From contig JAFTQJ010000098.1 in the NCBI GenBank assembly GCA_017462785.1, positions 1-34,238 of the forward strand: DNA of 34,238 nt, given 5' to 3'. Under the pieces are notes generated by a model, which made no database searches, was not told the DNA's origin, and worked only from the letters and a program-made list of their open reading frames with translations. The first letter of the stretch is position 1. The number at the start of each line of letters is the position of its first letter. The DNA comes from Oscillospiraceae bacterium (GTDB lineage Bacteria > Bacillota > Clostridia > Oscillospirales > Ruminococcaceae). Below, piece after piece: positions 22,343 through 29,419 of the stretch. The position numbers were made by a program, and so were the translations under genes.

Positions 22343-22442
22343 GTATGGGCGTTTTTTGGGCATGCAAATCAGTTTTTCTCAGAGCCTGTCCGATCTCCCC
22401 CCGCTGCCGCCTTTTGTGGCAGATAGTTACAAATTGAGAAAA

Positions 22443-23195
22443 TTACAGAGCACTAATGATCCGCAGTGTATACTGGAGGATCATCAGGGCATCTGCGGAG
22501 GAAGGTGTACCGTCACCGTCCGCATCTGCATTCAGTGCTCCCTGCTCACTCAGCGGCTCACCGGCAAGGAGGTTCTTGTTCAGTGCGAGCACATCCGCAA
22601 TGCTGACATTGCCGTCATTGTTCACATCACCCTTGGTGATTCCGGACGGTTCGCCTGCAATGGTAATGCTGCCATCCGTCCAGCTCACCTGTCCAAGGTC
22701 AACATAGCGGATGATATTCACATTATCACTCCACAGATGGGGGCTGTAATCCTCCTCCAGATAGTCGAGTGTGTACACATCGCCGGCAGCGGCATTCTTG
22801 GGAACATTGACATAGTAGCATACCATTACGCCTGTGCGTGTTGAGAGGTTTGCAGATGCCCACGCCAGCCAGCTCATGGATTCTACGGAGCTTGTTGCCA
22901 TTGTTGCGATCATGGATCTGCCGTCGGGCAGCTCCTCGCCGTACTCGGATACGATCTCGTATGTACAGCGGTCATCCACAACCACACCGAATTCCACTGC
23001 ATTGATGCCCGGATTCTTTGTGACGGAAACGGCTACCGGAACACAGTAGTCCATCTCTGCCAGCTCCTCCAGCGTCACCGTCACCTGATCAATTGCAACC
23101 TGCACCTGTGTATCTGCCGCCTGTACGGGCATTGCTGCTGCTGCCAGTACTGCGGATGCGGACAGTACAGCGGCTGTTTTCTTCAGAAAATTCAT
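22443..23195 (-). CDS. Secreted cohesin-like plus dockerin protein (cellulosome adaptor candidate)
   Basis: The 250-residue protein has a signal peptide (about 1-27), a beta-rich module (about 30-178) and a C-terminal type-I-like dockerin (about 187-250). Two calcium-binding repeats are visible: GDVNNDGNVSIADVLALNKNL and NADADGDGTPSSADALMILQYTL, each an Asp/Asn loop plus F-helix. The middle module has the cohesin pattern of PVAVSVTKNPGINAVEFGVVVDD near its start. A single cohesin plus dockerin fits a small adaptor scaffoldin such as ScaC of R. flavefaciens, which changes binding specificity within a cellulosome. The cohesin call is less certain than the dockerin. The start at 23195 has AAAGGAG upstream. 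It lies next to a starch-type GH13 gene but has its own promoter. Confidence 0.85.
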   Translation of the reverse strand: MNFLKKTAAVLSASAVLAAAAMPVQAADTQVQVAIDQVTVTLEELAEMDYCVPVAVSVTKNPGINAVEFGVVVDDRCTYEIVSEYGEELPDGRSMIATMATSSVESMSWLAWASANLSTRTGVMVCYYVNVPKNAAAGDVYTLDYLEEDYSPHLWSDNVNIIRYVDLGQVSWTDGSITIAGEPSGITKGDVNNDGNVSIADVLALNKNLLAGEPLSEQGALNADADGDGTPSSADALMILQYTLRIISAL

Positions 23196-23212
23196 ACCTT
23201 TACTCCTTTCAT

Positions 23213-23232
23213 CTATCAAAACGATTTGATAG
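23213..23232. promoter_or_regulatory. Perfect 20-bp palindromic operator candidate before the dockerin gene
   Basis: CTATCAAA and TTTGATAG are perfect 8-bp arms around ACGA, placed between the -10 box and the ribosome site, overlapping the predicted transcription start. The geometry fits a dimeric repressor site. Confidence 0.6.
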
Positions 23233-23236
23233 TACC

Positions 23237-23265
23237 ATTATACAATAGGAAATCGGAAAAAGCAA
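23237..23265 (-). promoter_or_regulatory. Promoter of the cohesin-dockerin gene
   Basis: On the minus strand TTGCTT (plus 23260-23265) and TATAAT (plus 23237-23242) are separated by 17 bases. Confidence 0.78.
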
Positions 23266-23267
23266 GT

Positions 23268-23302
23268 GAAACCATACATTTTTGCAAAAAATGCATGGTT
23301 TC
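23268..23302 (-). terminator. 3' hairpin after the GH13 gene
   Basis: GAAACCAT/ATGGTTTC and CATTTTT/AAAAATG form a 16-position stem with one A-C mismatch and a 3-base loop. On the minus strand it is followed by ACTTGCTTTTT, so termination is plausible. It overlaps the region just upstream of the dockerin -35 box. Confidence 0.65.
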
Positions 23303-23334
23303 AAGAATAAAAATTCAATTTTTTGAAAAAACGA

Positions 23335-25218
23335 TTACCTCTGCTTCGAGGGATCCCTGCACACTACGACCGCATAATCATATGCACCGATGGTCAGGGT
23401 GTTTCCGTCAAGGCTGCCCCTTTCGATGGAATCGTACACATAATCCGCATTCCACGGCTGGAATTCAAGCGTCTGCTCATGCTCCGTGCGGTTCACATAG
23501 ATCTGCACCGCAACACCGGCGGTTCTCTGCACACGGGCAAATGCCATGACATCCTCCTGTGCCGGCAGGAAATGCAGCCTGCCGTTTGCAAATACCTTGT
23601 ATGCCTTGCGGATCCTGCCCAGCTCCCTGACATAGGCGATCAGCTCCTGATCCTCATTCCCCCACGGATAGCAGCGGCGGTTGAACGGGTCCTTGTAGCC
23701 CTGCAAGCCTGCTTCGTCACCATAGTAGATGCTCGGCACACCCGGCAGGAAGAACATGAGAGCCATTGCGGACTGGAGCATTGCACGTCCTCTGGCGTAT
23801 TCGTATGCGTTGAGGTACTTTTCCGCCATCCAGTCCTTGGACTTGTCATCGCAGTTCTCACCGCCGAAACGGTTGATCGCACGCTCAATGTCATGGGTGG
23901 ATACGAAATTCATCAGCACATCCACCGAGGGCTTGGGGTAGTTTTCAAGAATGCCCATCACACGCAGGCGGAATTCATGGGCGGGCATGCCCTTGACATA
24001 GCCGATAATGGCATCACGGAACGGATAGTTCATGACAGAATCGAGCTGATTGCCCAGAAGATAGCGGCGTTTTACACCGTAGCTCTCCTTGTTGGAGGCA
24101 TCCTCCCACACCTCGCCGATCACGATCTTCTCAGGACCGTGCTTCTTGACCGCCTTATTGAGATTGTCGAGGAATTCATCCGGCAGTTCATCGGCTACGT
24201 CTAGACGGTAGCCTGCCGCACCGAGGGAGATCCAGTAGTCCAGCACACCGCCGTCACCGCAGATATAGTTCGTGTAGTCCTTGTTGTTCTCACGCACATT
24301 CGGGAGCGTGTCGATGCCCCACCATGCTTCGTACACATCGGGGAAATTCCAGAAGGTGTACCACTTGAAATAGGGGCTGTCATCGGACTGGAAAGCACCT
24401 ACGGTGTCATAGCGTCCGAACTTGTTGAAATATACGCTGTCCGCACCCGTGTGGGAGAATACGCCGTCAAGGATCACGCTGATGCCGTACTTCTTCGCAT
24501 CCTCGCAGAGCTGACGGAAATCCTCATTCGTGCCGAGGAGGGGGTCAACATTGCGGTAATTCGCCGTGTTGTAGCGGTGGTTCTCGTGGGATTCAAAGAT
24601 GGGGTTGAGATAGATGCAGGTCACGCCCAGATCGGAGAGATAGGGGAGCTTCATGCGGATGCCCTCAAGGTCGCCGCCGAAGTAGTCGTTGTTCCAGACA
24701 TGCCCGTTCTCATCGGGCTTGTAGCAGGGAGTGCCGCCCCAGTCCTCACGGATCACTCTGCCGTAGGGGATATTCTCATGCACCTTGCCGCTTTTGCAGA
24801 AACGGTCGGGGAAGATCTGGTACATCACGCCTCCCTTGAGGAATTCAGGGGTCTTGTAGTCCTCGCCGTAGATGGTGAGCTGGAAGAGGTCGCCGTCATC
24901 GAGATTGCCGAGATGACCGTCCGTCCGCTTGATATAGTGCCGCTGACCGTTCTGTGTGTAGGCGAAATAGTAATAATGCACACCGACATACTTCGGGAGA
25001 TATTCGGTGCTCCAGACATTGCAGTCCTCCTCCTCAGCCGTCAGGCGGAGGTTGAGGAAACGCTCTTTGAAGCCCGTGCGGAACAGTACCAGAACGGGCG
25101 GATAATCGGGATGGAGGTCCTTGGGCAGACGGAGGGAAAAGTGACAGACCTTGCCGATCCGCACCGCACCGAAGGGCGTTTTGTAGGCAGCATCCCAGCT
25201 GTCGAATAAATGAGCCAT
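23335..25218 (-). CDS. GH13 alpha-amylase family enzyme (maltogenic amylase/neopullulanase-like)
   Basis: The 627-residue protein has an N-terminal beta domain (about 1-120, of the cyclomaltodextrinase/neopullulanase kind) and a GH13 barrel. Conserved regions are DGVFSHTG (251-258), GYRLDVADE with nucleophile Asp340, IGEVWED with acid/base Glu369, and FVSTHD with Asp443. There is no signal peptide, so it acts in the cytoplasm, probably cutting imported maltodextrin or glycogen-derived branches. The next gene upstream on the strand is glycogen phosphorylase, supporting an internal glucan role. An AGGAG site lies before the ATG at 25218. Subfamily GH13_20 is the best guess. It may be transcribed with glgP through the two repeats between them, or from an unrecognised promoter. 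Confidence 0.93.
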   Translation of the reverse strand: MAHLFDSWDAAYKTPFGAVRIGKVCHFSLRLPKDLHPDYPPVLVLFRTGFKERFLNLRLTAEEEDCNVWSTEYLPKYVGVHYYYFAYTQNGQRHYIKRTDGHLGNLDDGDLFQLTIYGEDYKTPEFLKGGVMYQIFPDRFCKSGKVHENIPYGRVIREDWGGTPCYKPDENGHVWNNDYFGGDLEGIRMKLPYLSDLGVTCIYLNPIFESHENHRYNTANYRNVDPLLGTNEDFRQLCEDAKKYGISVILDGVFSHTGADSVYFNKFGRYDTVGAFQSDDSPYFKWYTFWNFPDVYEAWWGIDTLPNVRENNKDYTNYICGDGGVLDYWISLGAAGYRLDVADELPDEFLDNLNKAVKKHGPEKIVIGEVWEDASNKESYGVKRRYLLGNQLDSVMNYPFRDAIIGYVKGMPAHEFRLRVMGILENYPKPSVDVLMNFVSTHDIERAINRFGGENCDDKSKDWMAEKYLNAYEYARGRAMLQSAMALMFFLPGVPSIYYGDEAGLQGYKDPFNRRCYPWGNEDQELIAYVRELGRIRKAYKVFANGRLHFLPAQEDVMAFARVQRTAGVAVQIYVNRTEHEQTLEFQPWNADYVYDSIERGSLDGNTLTIGAYDYAVVVCRDPSKQR

Positions 25219-25267
25219 AGTGGTTACTCCTGTGTGTTATTTTCTGGATAGGGAAAGTTTTTCTTTC

Positions 25268-25380
25268 TTAGGAAAGTTCTGTGAAGCTTCCCCCACCCCA
25301 ACCCCACCCCGTGGGGAGGGGCTTATCATGGAGGGGGCTGCGCCGCCTCCACCGCCCAAGGGACTTCGTCCCTTGGAACC
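25268..25380 (+). repeat. Hairpin-array repeat copy R5
   Basis: It shares the CTTCCCCCACCCC lead with R1. Hairpins follow: CCCC-A-CCCC/GGGG-A-GGGG, a GGAGGGGGC/GCCGCCTCC stem with one G-G mismatch (about 25330-25350), and CCAAGGGAC/GTCCCTTGG (25356-25364/25368-25376). The last stem differs from R3 and R4 by one compensated A-T to G-C change. It lies between GH13 and glycogen phosphorylase. Confidence 0.78.
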
Positions 25381-25383
25381 CTG

Positions 25384-25426
25384 CTACATTTTGTCCCCGC
25401 CCGCAGTGCGGGCAGGGACTTTGTAG
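25384..25426. repeat. Long perfect-type hairpin next to R5
   Basis: Arms GTCCC-C-GCCCGC (25393-25404) and GCGGGC-A-GGGAC (25408-25419) pair with one C-A mismatch around an AGT loop. Outer CTACA (25384-25388) and TGTAG (25422-25426) also pair. It is likely another module of the repeat family or a terminator-like structure between the two glucan genes. Confidence 0.65.
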
Positions 25427-25471
25427 GTGATATTTGGACTGTTGTAGGATTCACAGGGATATTTTGCAGAG

Positions 25472-25627
25472 AACTTTGTTTCCTGCATTCTCTGCCAAGA
25501 GAAAGATTGCTTGCAGTCCTAACGTTTTGCCTTTGTCCCCGCAGGGGGCAATGGCAAAACGCCTTGGGATTCCAAAGGGATCACATCCCTTTGGCGGGGG
25601 TGCAGGGGGCAGAGCCCCCTGCAAAAC
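25472..25627 (+). repeat. Type-B hairpin-array repeat, copy B1, at the 3' end of glgP
   Basis: It shares AACTTTGTTTCCTG, the CCTTGGGATTCCAAAGGGAT block and the AGGGGGCAGAGCCCCCTGC block with the copy at 29266-29419. Hairpins are CGTTTTGCC/GGCAAAACG (25523-25531/25553-25561), CCAAAGGGAT/ATCCCTTTGG (25572-25581/25585-25594) and GCAGGGGGC/GCCCCCTGC (25602-25610/25614-25622). Short inverted ends TTGCAG/CTGCAA bound it. The third hairpin ends 23 bases past the glgP stop. Confidence 0.82.
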
Positions 25628-25644
25628 CTCCCCCTGTAAACTCC

Positions 25645-28047
25645 TTACACCAGACCCCAGATATCTCTTGCGGAGTCGTTGACGCTGCGGTCTGCGGAGA
25701 AGATGCCTGCACCGGCGGTGTTCATGAGGGACATCTTAGCCCAGCGTTCCTTATCATTATACAGCTGAGAGCTGTAAGCCTGTGCTCTTGCGTAGTCATC
25801 GAAGTCAGCCAGTACCATGTACGGGTCGGAATTCTTGAGGGAATTTGCAACCTCATTGAAAGTACAGCCGTTGATGCCCTTGTACATACGGTCGATGCAT
25901 GCACGAACGATGCCGTTGCTGTTGTAGATCTCCTCGGGGTTGTAATGCGGCTTGCGAGCATTCACTTCCTCGGTTCTCATACCGAAGATGATGATATTGT
26001 CATCGCCCACTGCATCCCTGATCTCTACATTCGCACCGTCCAGAGTACCCAGAGTTACCGCACCATTGAGCATGAGCTTCATGTTGCCGGTACCGGATGC
26101 CTCCGTACCTGCCAGAGAGATCTGCTCGGAAATATCACTTGCCGGCATGAGCATCTCGGACATGGTAACGCTGTAGTTCTCTACGAAATTCACAGCCAGC
26201 TTATCCTTGATCTTCGGATTCTTTCTGATCTCCTCAGAAATTGCCCAGATCATCTTGATGATCTGCTTTGCCAGATAATAACCCGGTGCTGCCTTTGCTG
26301 CGAAGATATAGGTCTTGGGTGTGAAGTCTGCATCCGGATTCTCCAGCAGGTAGTTGTACTGTGCCAGAATGTTCATCACGTTCAGATGCTGACGCTTGTA
26401 TTCATGCAGACGCTTTACCTGTACGTCGAAAATGCTGTCAGGATTCAGAACAGCCTTGGAAGCGGACTTTACATACTTTGCAAAACGCTCCTTGTTTGCT
26501 CTCTTGATCTTCATCAGCTCTTCGAGTACTGCCTTGTCATCTGCAAACTTTGCAAACTTTGCAAGCTCTGCACCATCCTTCAGGAAGCCGTCACCGATAT
26601 TTGCCTTCAGCAGCTCTGTCAGACCCGGATTGGACTGGTACAGCCAGCGGCGGTATGCAATACCATTGGTCACGTTCTTGAACTTCTCCGGTGTGTCCTG
26701 TGCTTCATCAGAGAATACATCGGTCTTGATGATCTCAGAGTGCAGCTTGGATACGCCGTTGACGCTGTGGGATGCAGCAACGCAGAGTGTTGCCATGTGG
26801 ATCATGTTGTCCTTGATGATGGACATTCTTGTGGTCTTTGCACTGTCATAGCCGTTACGCTCCATCAGGGACTGGCAGTAACGGTTGTTGATCTCTACGA
26901 TAATAGAGAAGATTCTCGGAATGACGTGCTTCACGAGGTTCACATCCCACTTCTCCAGTGCCTCAGCCATAACGGTGTGGTTGGTGTAAGCGAATGTGTT
27001 GGTGACGATGTTCCATGCCTGATCCCAGCCGTAGCCGCAGTCATCCAGCAGGATACGCATCAGCTCCGGAATTGCCAGTGTCGGATGGGTGTCGTTGATA
27101 TGGATCGCTACCTTCTCATGCAGGTTATCCAGTGTGCCGTATACATTCATGTGTGTATCGACAATATCACCGATGGATGCTGCACACAGGAAATACTGCT
27201 GACGCAGACGCAGGGACTTGCCCTCCAGATGATTGTCGTTCGGATACAGGATCTTGGAAATTGCATTCGCAATGGAGTTCTGACCCAGTGCCTTTGCGTA
27301 GTCACCCTGATTGAACATCTCCATGTTGAAGTTGGGTGCCTTTGCAGTCCACAGACGCAGTACGGATACACCCTCGCTGCCGTAGCCGGATACATACATA
27401 TCCACCGGTGTTGCCATAACAGTGCTGTAGTTCACATGGGAAATATGATGGTACTGGTTATCCCAGTATTCGTTCAGATCACCCTCGAAATGGATCTCGA
27501 TCGCTCTCTCAGGCTTCGGATCCAGCCATACGCTGCCGCCGGGGAGCCAGTTGTCGGGAAGCTCTGTCTGCCAGCCCTCTTCGATCTTCTGCTTGAAAAT
27601 ACCATACTCATAGCAGATGGAATGACCCATTGCAGGCATGCCCTGTGTTGCCATACCGTCCAGATAGCATGCAGCCAGTCTGCCCAGACCGCCGTTGCCC
27701 AGACCTGCGTCCGGCTCACACTCATAGATCTTGTCGAGCTTGATGCCGAATTCGCCCAGCATCTTCTTCACGCCGTCAACCATTTCCAGATTGTACAGGT
27801 TGGTCTTGAGGGAACGTCCCATCAGGAATTCCATGGACAGGTAGTATACCTGCTTCTTTCCTGCGGAATGTGCCTGATTGATAAAATGATGACGCATCTT
27901 CTTGAGCTTTTCCACTACCATTGCAGACAGTACCTGATATACCTGCTGGTCGGAAGCCTCATCGGGAGATACGCTGAATTTCGTCTGAAGGTTCTCGATA
28001 AATGCCTTCTTGAACTTTTCGATCTCTGCGGTTTTCATTACAGCCAT
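25645..28047 (-). CDS. glgP: Glycogen/starch phosphorylase
   Basis: The 800-residue GT35 enzyme releases glucose 1-phosphate from alpha-1,4-glucan with phosphate. The pyridoxal-phosphate lysine is Lys657 in SGTGNMKLMLNGAVTLGTLDG. Other family blocks are YLSMEFLMGRSL, DAGLGNGGLGRLAACYLD, and IHINDTHP near the middle. Length is normal. The start at 28047 gives MAVMKTAEIE with only a weak GAGA site; a GTG at 28092 extends the frame but would itself overlap an AAAGGAGA site. An ATG at 28038 is also possible. It is led by a promoter at 28151-28179 and is followed on the same strand by the GH13 gene, fitting cooperative cytoplasmic glucan breakdown. A large open frame on the opposite strand is a shadow. 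Confidence 0.95.
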   Translation of the reverse strand: MAVMKTAEIEKFKKAFIENLQTKFSVSPDEASDQQVYQVLSAMVVEKLKKMRHHFINQAHSAGKKQVYYLSMEFLMGRSLKTNLYNLEMVDGVKKMLGEFGIKLDKIYECEPDAGLGNGGLGRLAACYLDGMATQGMPAMGHSICYEYGIFKQKIEEGWQTELPDNWLPGGSVWLDPKPERAIEIHFEGDLNEYWDNQYHHISHVNYSTVMATPVDMYVSGYGSEGVSVLRLWTAKAPNFNMEMFNQGDYAKALGQNSIANAISKILYPNDNHLEGKSLRLRQQYFLCAASIGDIVDTHMNVYGTLDNLHEKVAIHINDTHPTLAIPELMRILLDDCGYGWDQAWNIVTNTFAYTNHTVMAEALEKWDVNLVKHVIPRIFSIIVEINNRYCQSLMERNGYDSAKTTRMSIIKDNMIHMATLCVAASHSVNGVSKLHSEIIKTDVFSDEAQDTPEKFKNVTNGIAYRRWLYQSNPGLTELLKANIGDGFLKDGAELAKFAKFADDKAVLEELMKIKRANKERFAKYVKSASKAVLNPDSIFDVQVKRLHEYKRQHLNVMNILAQYNYLLENPDADFTPKTYIFAAKAAPGYYLAKQIIKMIWAISEEIRKNPKIKDKLAVNFVENYSVTMSEMLMPASDISEQISLAGTEASGTGNMKLMLNGAVTLGTLDGANVEIRDAVGDDNIIIFGMRTEEVNARKPHYNPEEIYNSNGIVRACIDRMYKGINGCTFNEVANSLKNSDPYMVLADFDDYARAQAYSSQLYNDKERWAKMSLMNTAGAGIFSADRSVNDSARDIWGLV

Positions 28048-28150
28048 AGTTCTCAATTTCGCCCCACTCTGCGGAGCGATTCTCCTTTCCACTCATTACA
28101 TAATTGTAAAATTACACTTACCATCTCTACCATATAACTTTACATATAAT

Positions 28151-28179
28151 AGTATACCCGATTTTTGCCATACATGCAA
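28151..28179 (-). promoter_or_regulatory. Promoter of glgP
   Basis: On the minus strand TTGCAT (plus 28174-28179) and TATACT (plus 28151-28156) are 17 bases apart, the same pair of boxes and spacing as the htpG promoter. The leader is about 100 bases and contains a TGTAA/TTACA small inverted repeat. Confidence 0.78.
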
Positions 28180-28235
28180 TTGACGTTTTCGACAAATATT
28201 GCCCCCACCTTTTCTACAATATGTAGATAAAGCAG

Positions 28236-28262
28236 AAAATCACGGTTTAATACCGTGATTTT
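28236..28262 (-). terminator. Intrinsic terminator after the thioesterase gene
   Basis: AAAATCACGGT (28236-28246) and ACCGTGATTTT (28252-28262) form a perfect 11-bp stem with a 5-base loop and A/T flanks. It lies 17 bases past the thioesterase stop and upstream of the glgP promoter. Confidence 0.85.
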
Positions 28263-28279
28263 CGTCGTTTTTTATACTA

Positions 28280-28702
28280 TTAGTTGTTATCTTCCGCCAG
28301 ACAGCGTGTCAGGATCTCATGCATTTCGGGGTAATGCCGCTTCACACGGATGATCCTGCCCTCCGCATCCAGAAAACAGTGCGTGCTTGTGCCGGTGCAG
28401 CAGATCTCACCTGTTTCCGCATTCCGCACCTCGTAGGAAAAACCGTAGCGGACACCGTCATAAAGGTGCACTCTTGTGACGATCTCCACACGATCCCCGA
28501 AGCGGACCATTTTCCTGTAATTGGCATCCACTGTAATTACGGGGCAGACAATGCCCCTGTTTTCCTGATCGGCAAACCGCATGCCGATGGAATCCAGATA
28601 GAAAATACGGGCTTCCTCAAACCAGCGGATGTAGTTGGAATGATGCACGATCTTCATCTGGTCGGTTTCATAATAATGCGGCGTTCTCGGATAAATCACC
28701 AT
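28280..28702 (-). CDS. Acyl-CoA thioesterase, hotdog fold (YbgC/4HBT type)
   Basis: The 140-residue protein has the 4-hydroxybenzoyl-CoA-thioesterase-like active site YYETDQMKIVHHSNYIRWFEEAR, with the conserved Asp near residue 14 and the HSNY motif. The middle strands RFGDRVEIVTRV and the late GTSTHCFLD are typical. It would hydrolyse an acyl-CoA or acyl-ACP thioester in the cytoplasm; the chain is unknown. The GGAGG site lies in the end of the upstream gtrA gene, three bases before whose stop it begins, so the genes are coupled. Confidence 0.9.
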   Translation of the reverse strand: MVIYPRTPHYYETDQMKIVHHSNYIRWFEEARIFYLDSIGMRFADQENRGIVCPVITVDANYRKMVRFGDRVEIVTRVHLYDGVRYGFSYEVRNAETGEICCTGTSTHCFLDAEGRIIRVKRHYPEMHEILTRCLAEDNN

Positions 28703-28705
28703 AGC

Positions 28706-29230
28706 TTATTCCTCCGCCGGTACGGGTGCATCCTTCTTCTTGCGGAATACGATCAGCTTGCTGATGAAGTAATTCGACAGGGTGATGATGACCTGCTGTA
28801 AGAAATAGAAAATGGCGTAGATGATGATGTTCTTTGAGCCGTCCTCCTGTACATAGAACAGGGTCGCTACCTGCATGATGAGTACCGTCAGACCCCATGT
28901 GACCAGTCTGCCGGAGATGAATGTCCAGAATTCCCACATCAGCTGTCTGAATTCCTTGGCTTCGCTCTTGAATACGAATTTCTTGTTGACATAGAATGCA
29001 AACATGACCGCAACCAGCCATGCAGAGGTGGTGGAAATGAAATTCTCCACGTTCGCCGACCAGGGCGTGAGGGACAGCAGCCCGAATTCCACACCGAACT
29101 GTACAATCGTGTTGACAATGGTCGTCAGGACACCATAATAAATATAAACGATCAGCTCCTCAAAGCGGTCATAGAGCTTTTTCAAAGGCTTGGGAAGGAG
29201 CCTGACACAGAAGTGAAGAAACGCTTCCAT
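28706..29230 (-). CDS. GtrA family membrane protein
   Basis: The 174-residue protein has four hydrophobic helices (about 27-52, 62-84, 97-118 and 132-155) and the GtrA signature in FYVNKKFVFKS after helix two and in SNYFISKLIVFRKK at the end. GtrA proteins are thought to flip polyprenyl-phosphate-linked sugars for glycan decoration. A GT2 and a GT-C-like protein, the usual partners, lie 17 kb away in the polysaccharide operon. It starts at 29230 and sits between htpG, separated by repeat B2, and the thioesterase gene. Confidence 0.9.
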   Translation of the reverse strand: MEAFLHFCVRLLPKPLKKLYDRFEELIVYIYYGVLTTIVNTIVQFGVEFGLLSLTPWSANVENFISTTSAWLVAVMFAFYVNKKFVFKSEAKEFRQLMWEFWTFISGRLVTWGLTVLIMQVATLFYVQEDGSKNIIIYAIFYFLQQVIITLSNYFISKLIVFRKKKDAPVPAEE

Positions 29231-29265
29231 AGTATTTTTCCTTTCTTTTGTGGTTCATTATGCAG

Positions 29266-29419
29266 CAGGAACTTTGTTTCCTGTGCTTTCTGTCAAAAGA
29301 GTGTCTTTCCTGCAATACTAACGTTGCCCTTTCTCCCCCTTGGGGGAGAATGGGCAACGCCTTGGGATTCCAAAGGGATGCAATCCCTTTGGCGGGGGTA
29401 CAGGGGGCAGAGCCCCCTG
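29266..29419 (+). repeat. Type-B hairpin-array repeat, copy B2, at the 3' end of htpG
   Basis: The same order as B1 is seen. The first stem reads CGTTGCCC/GGGCAACG (29322-29329/29352-29359) with an inner CTCCCCC/GGGGGAG, then CCAAAGGGAT/ATCCCTTTGG (29370-29379/29383-29392) and CAGGGGGC/GCCCCCTG (29401-29408/29412-29419). The first stem differs from B1 in both arms in a compensating way. The last arm touches the htpG stop codon at 29420-29422. Confidence 0.82.

Noticed and set aside
22374-22442. TTTTCTCA/TGAGAAAA as a terminator for the dockerin gene
   Set aside because: The arms are about 50 bases apart and A/T-rich; the pairing is not convincing.
25507-28137. An 876-codon open frame on the plus strand, opposite glgP
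   Set aside because: It mirrors the phosphorylase coding strand, is Cys/His/Leu-rich without domains, and glgP has clear catalytic motifs.
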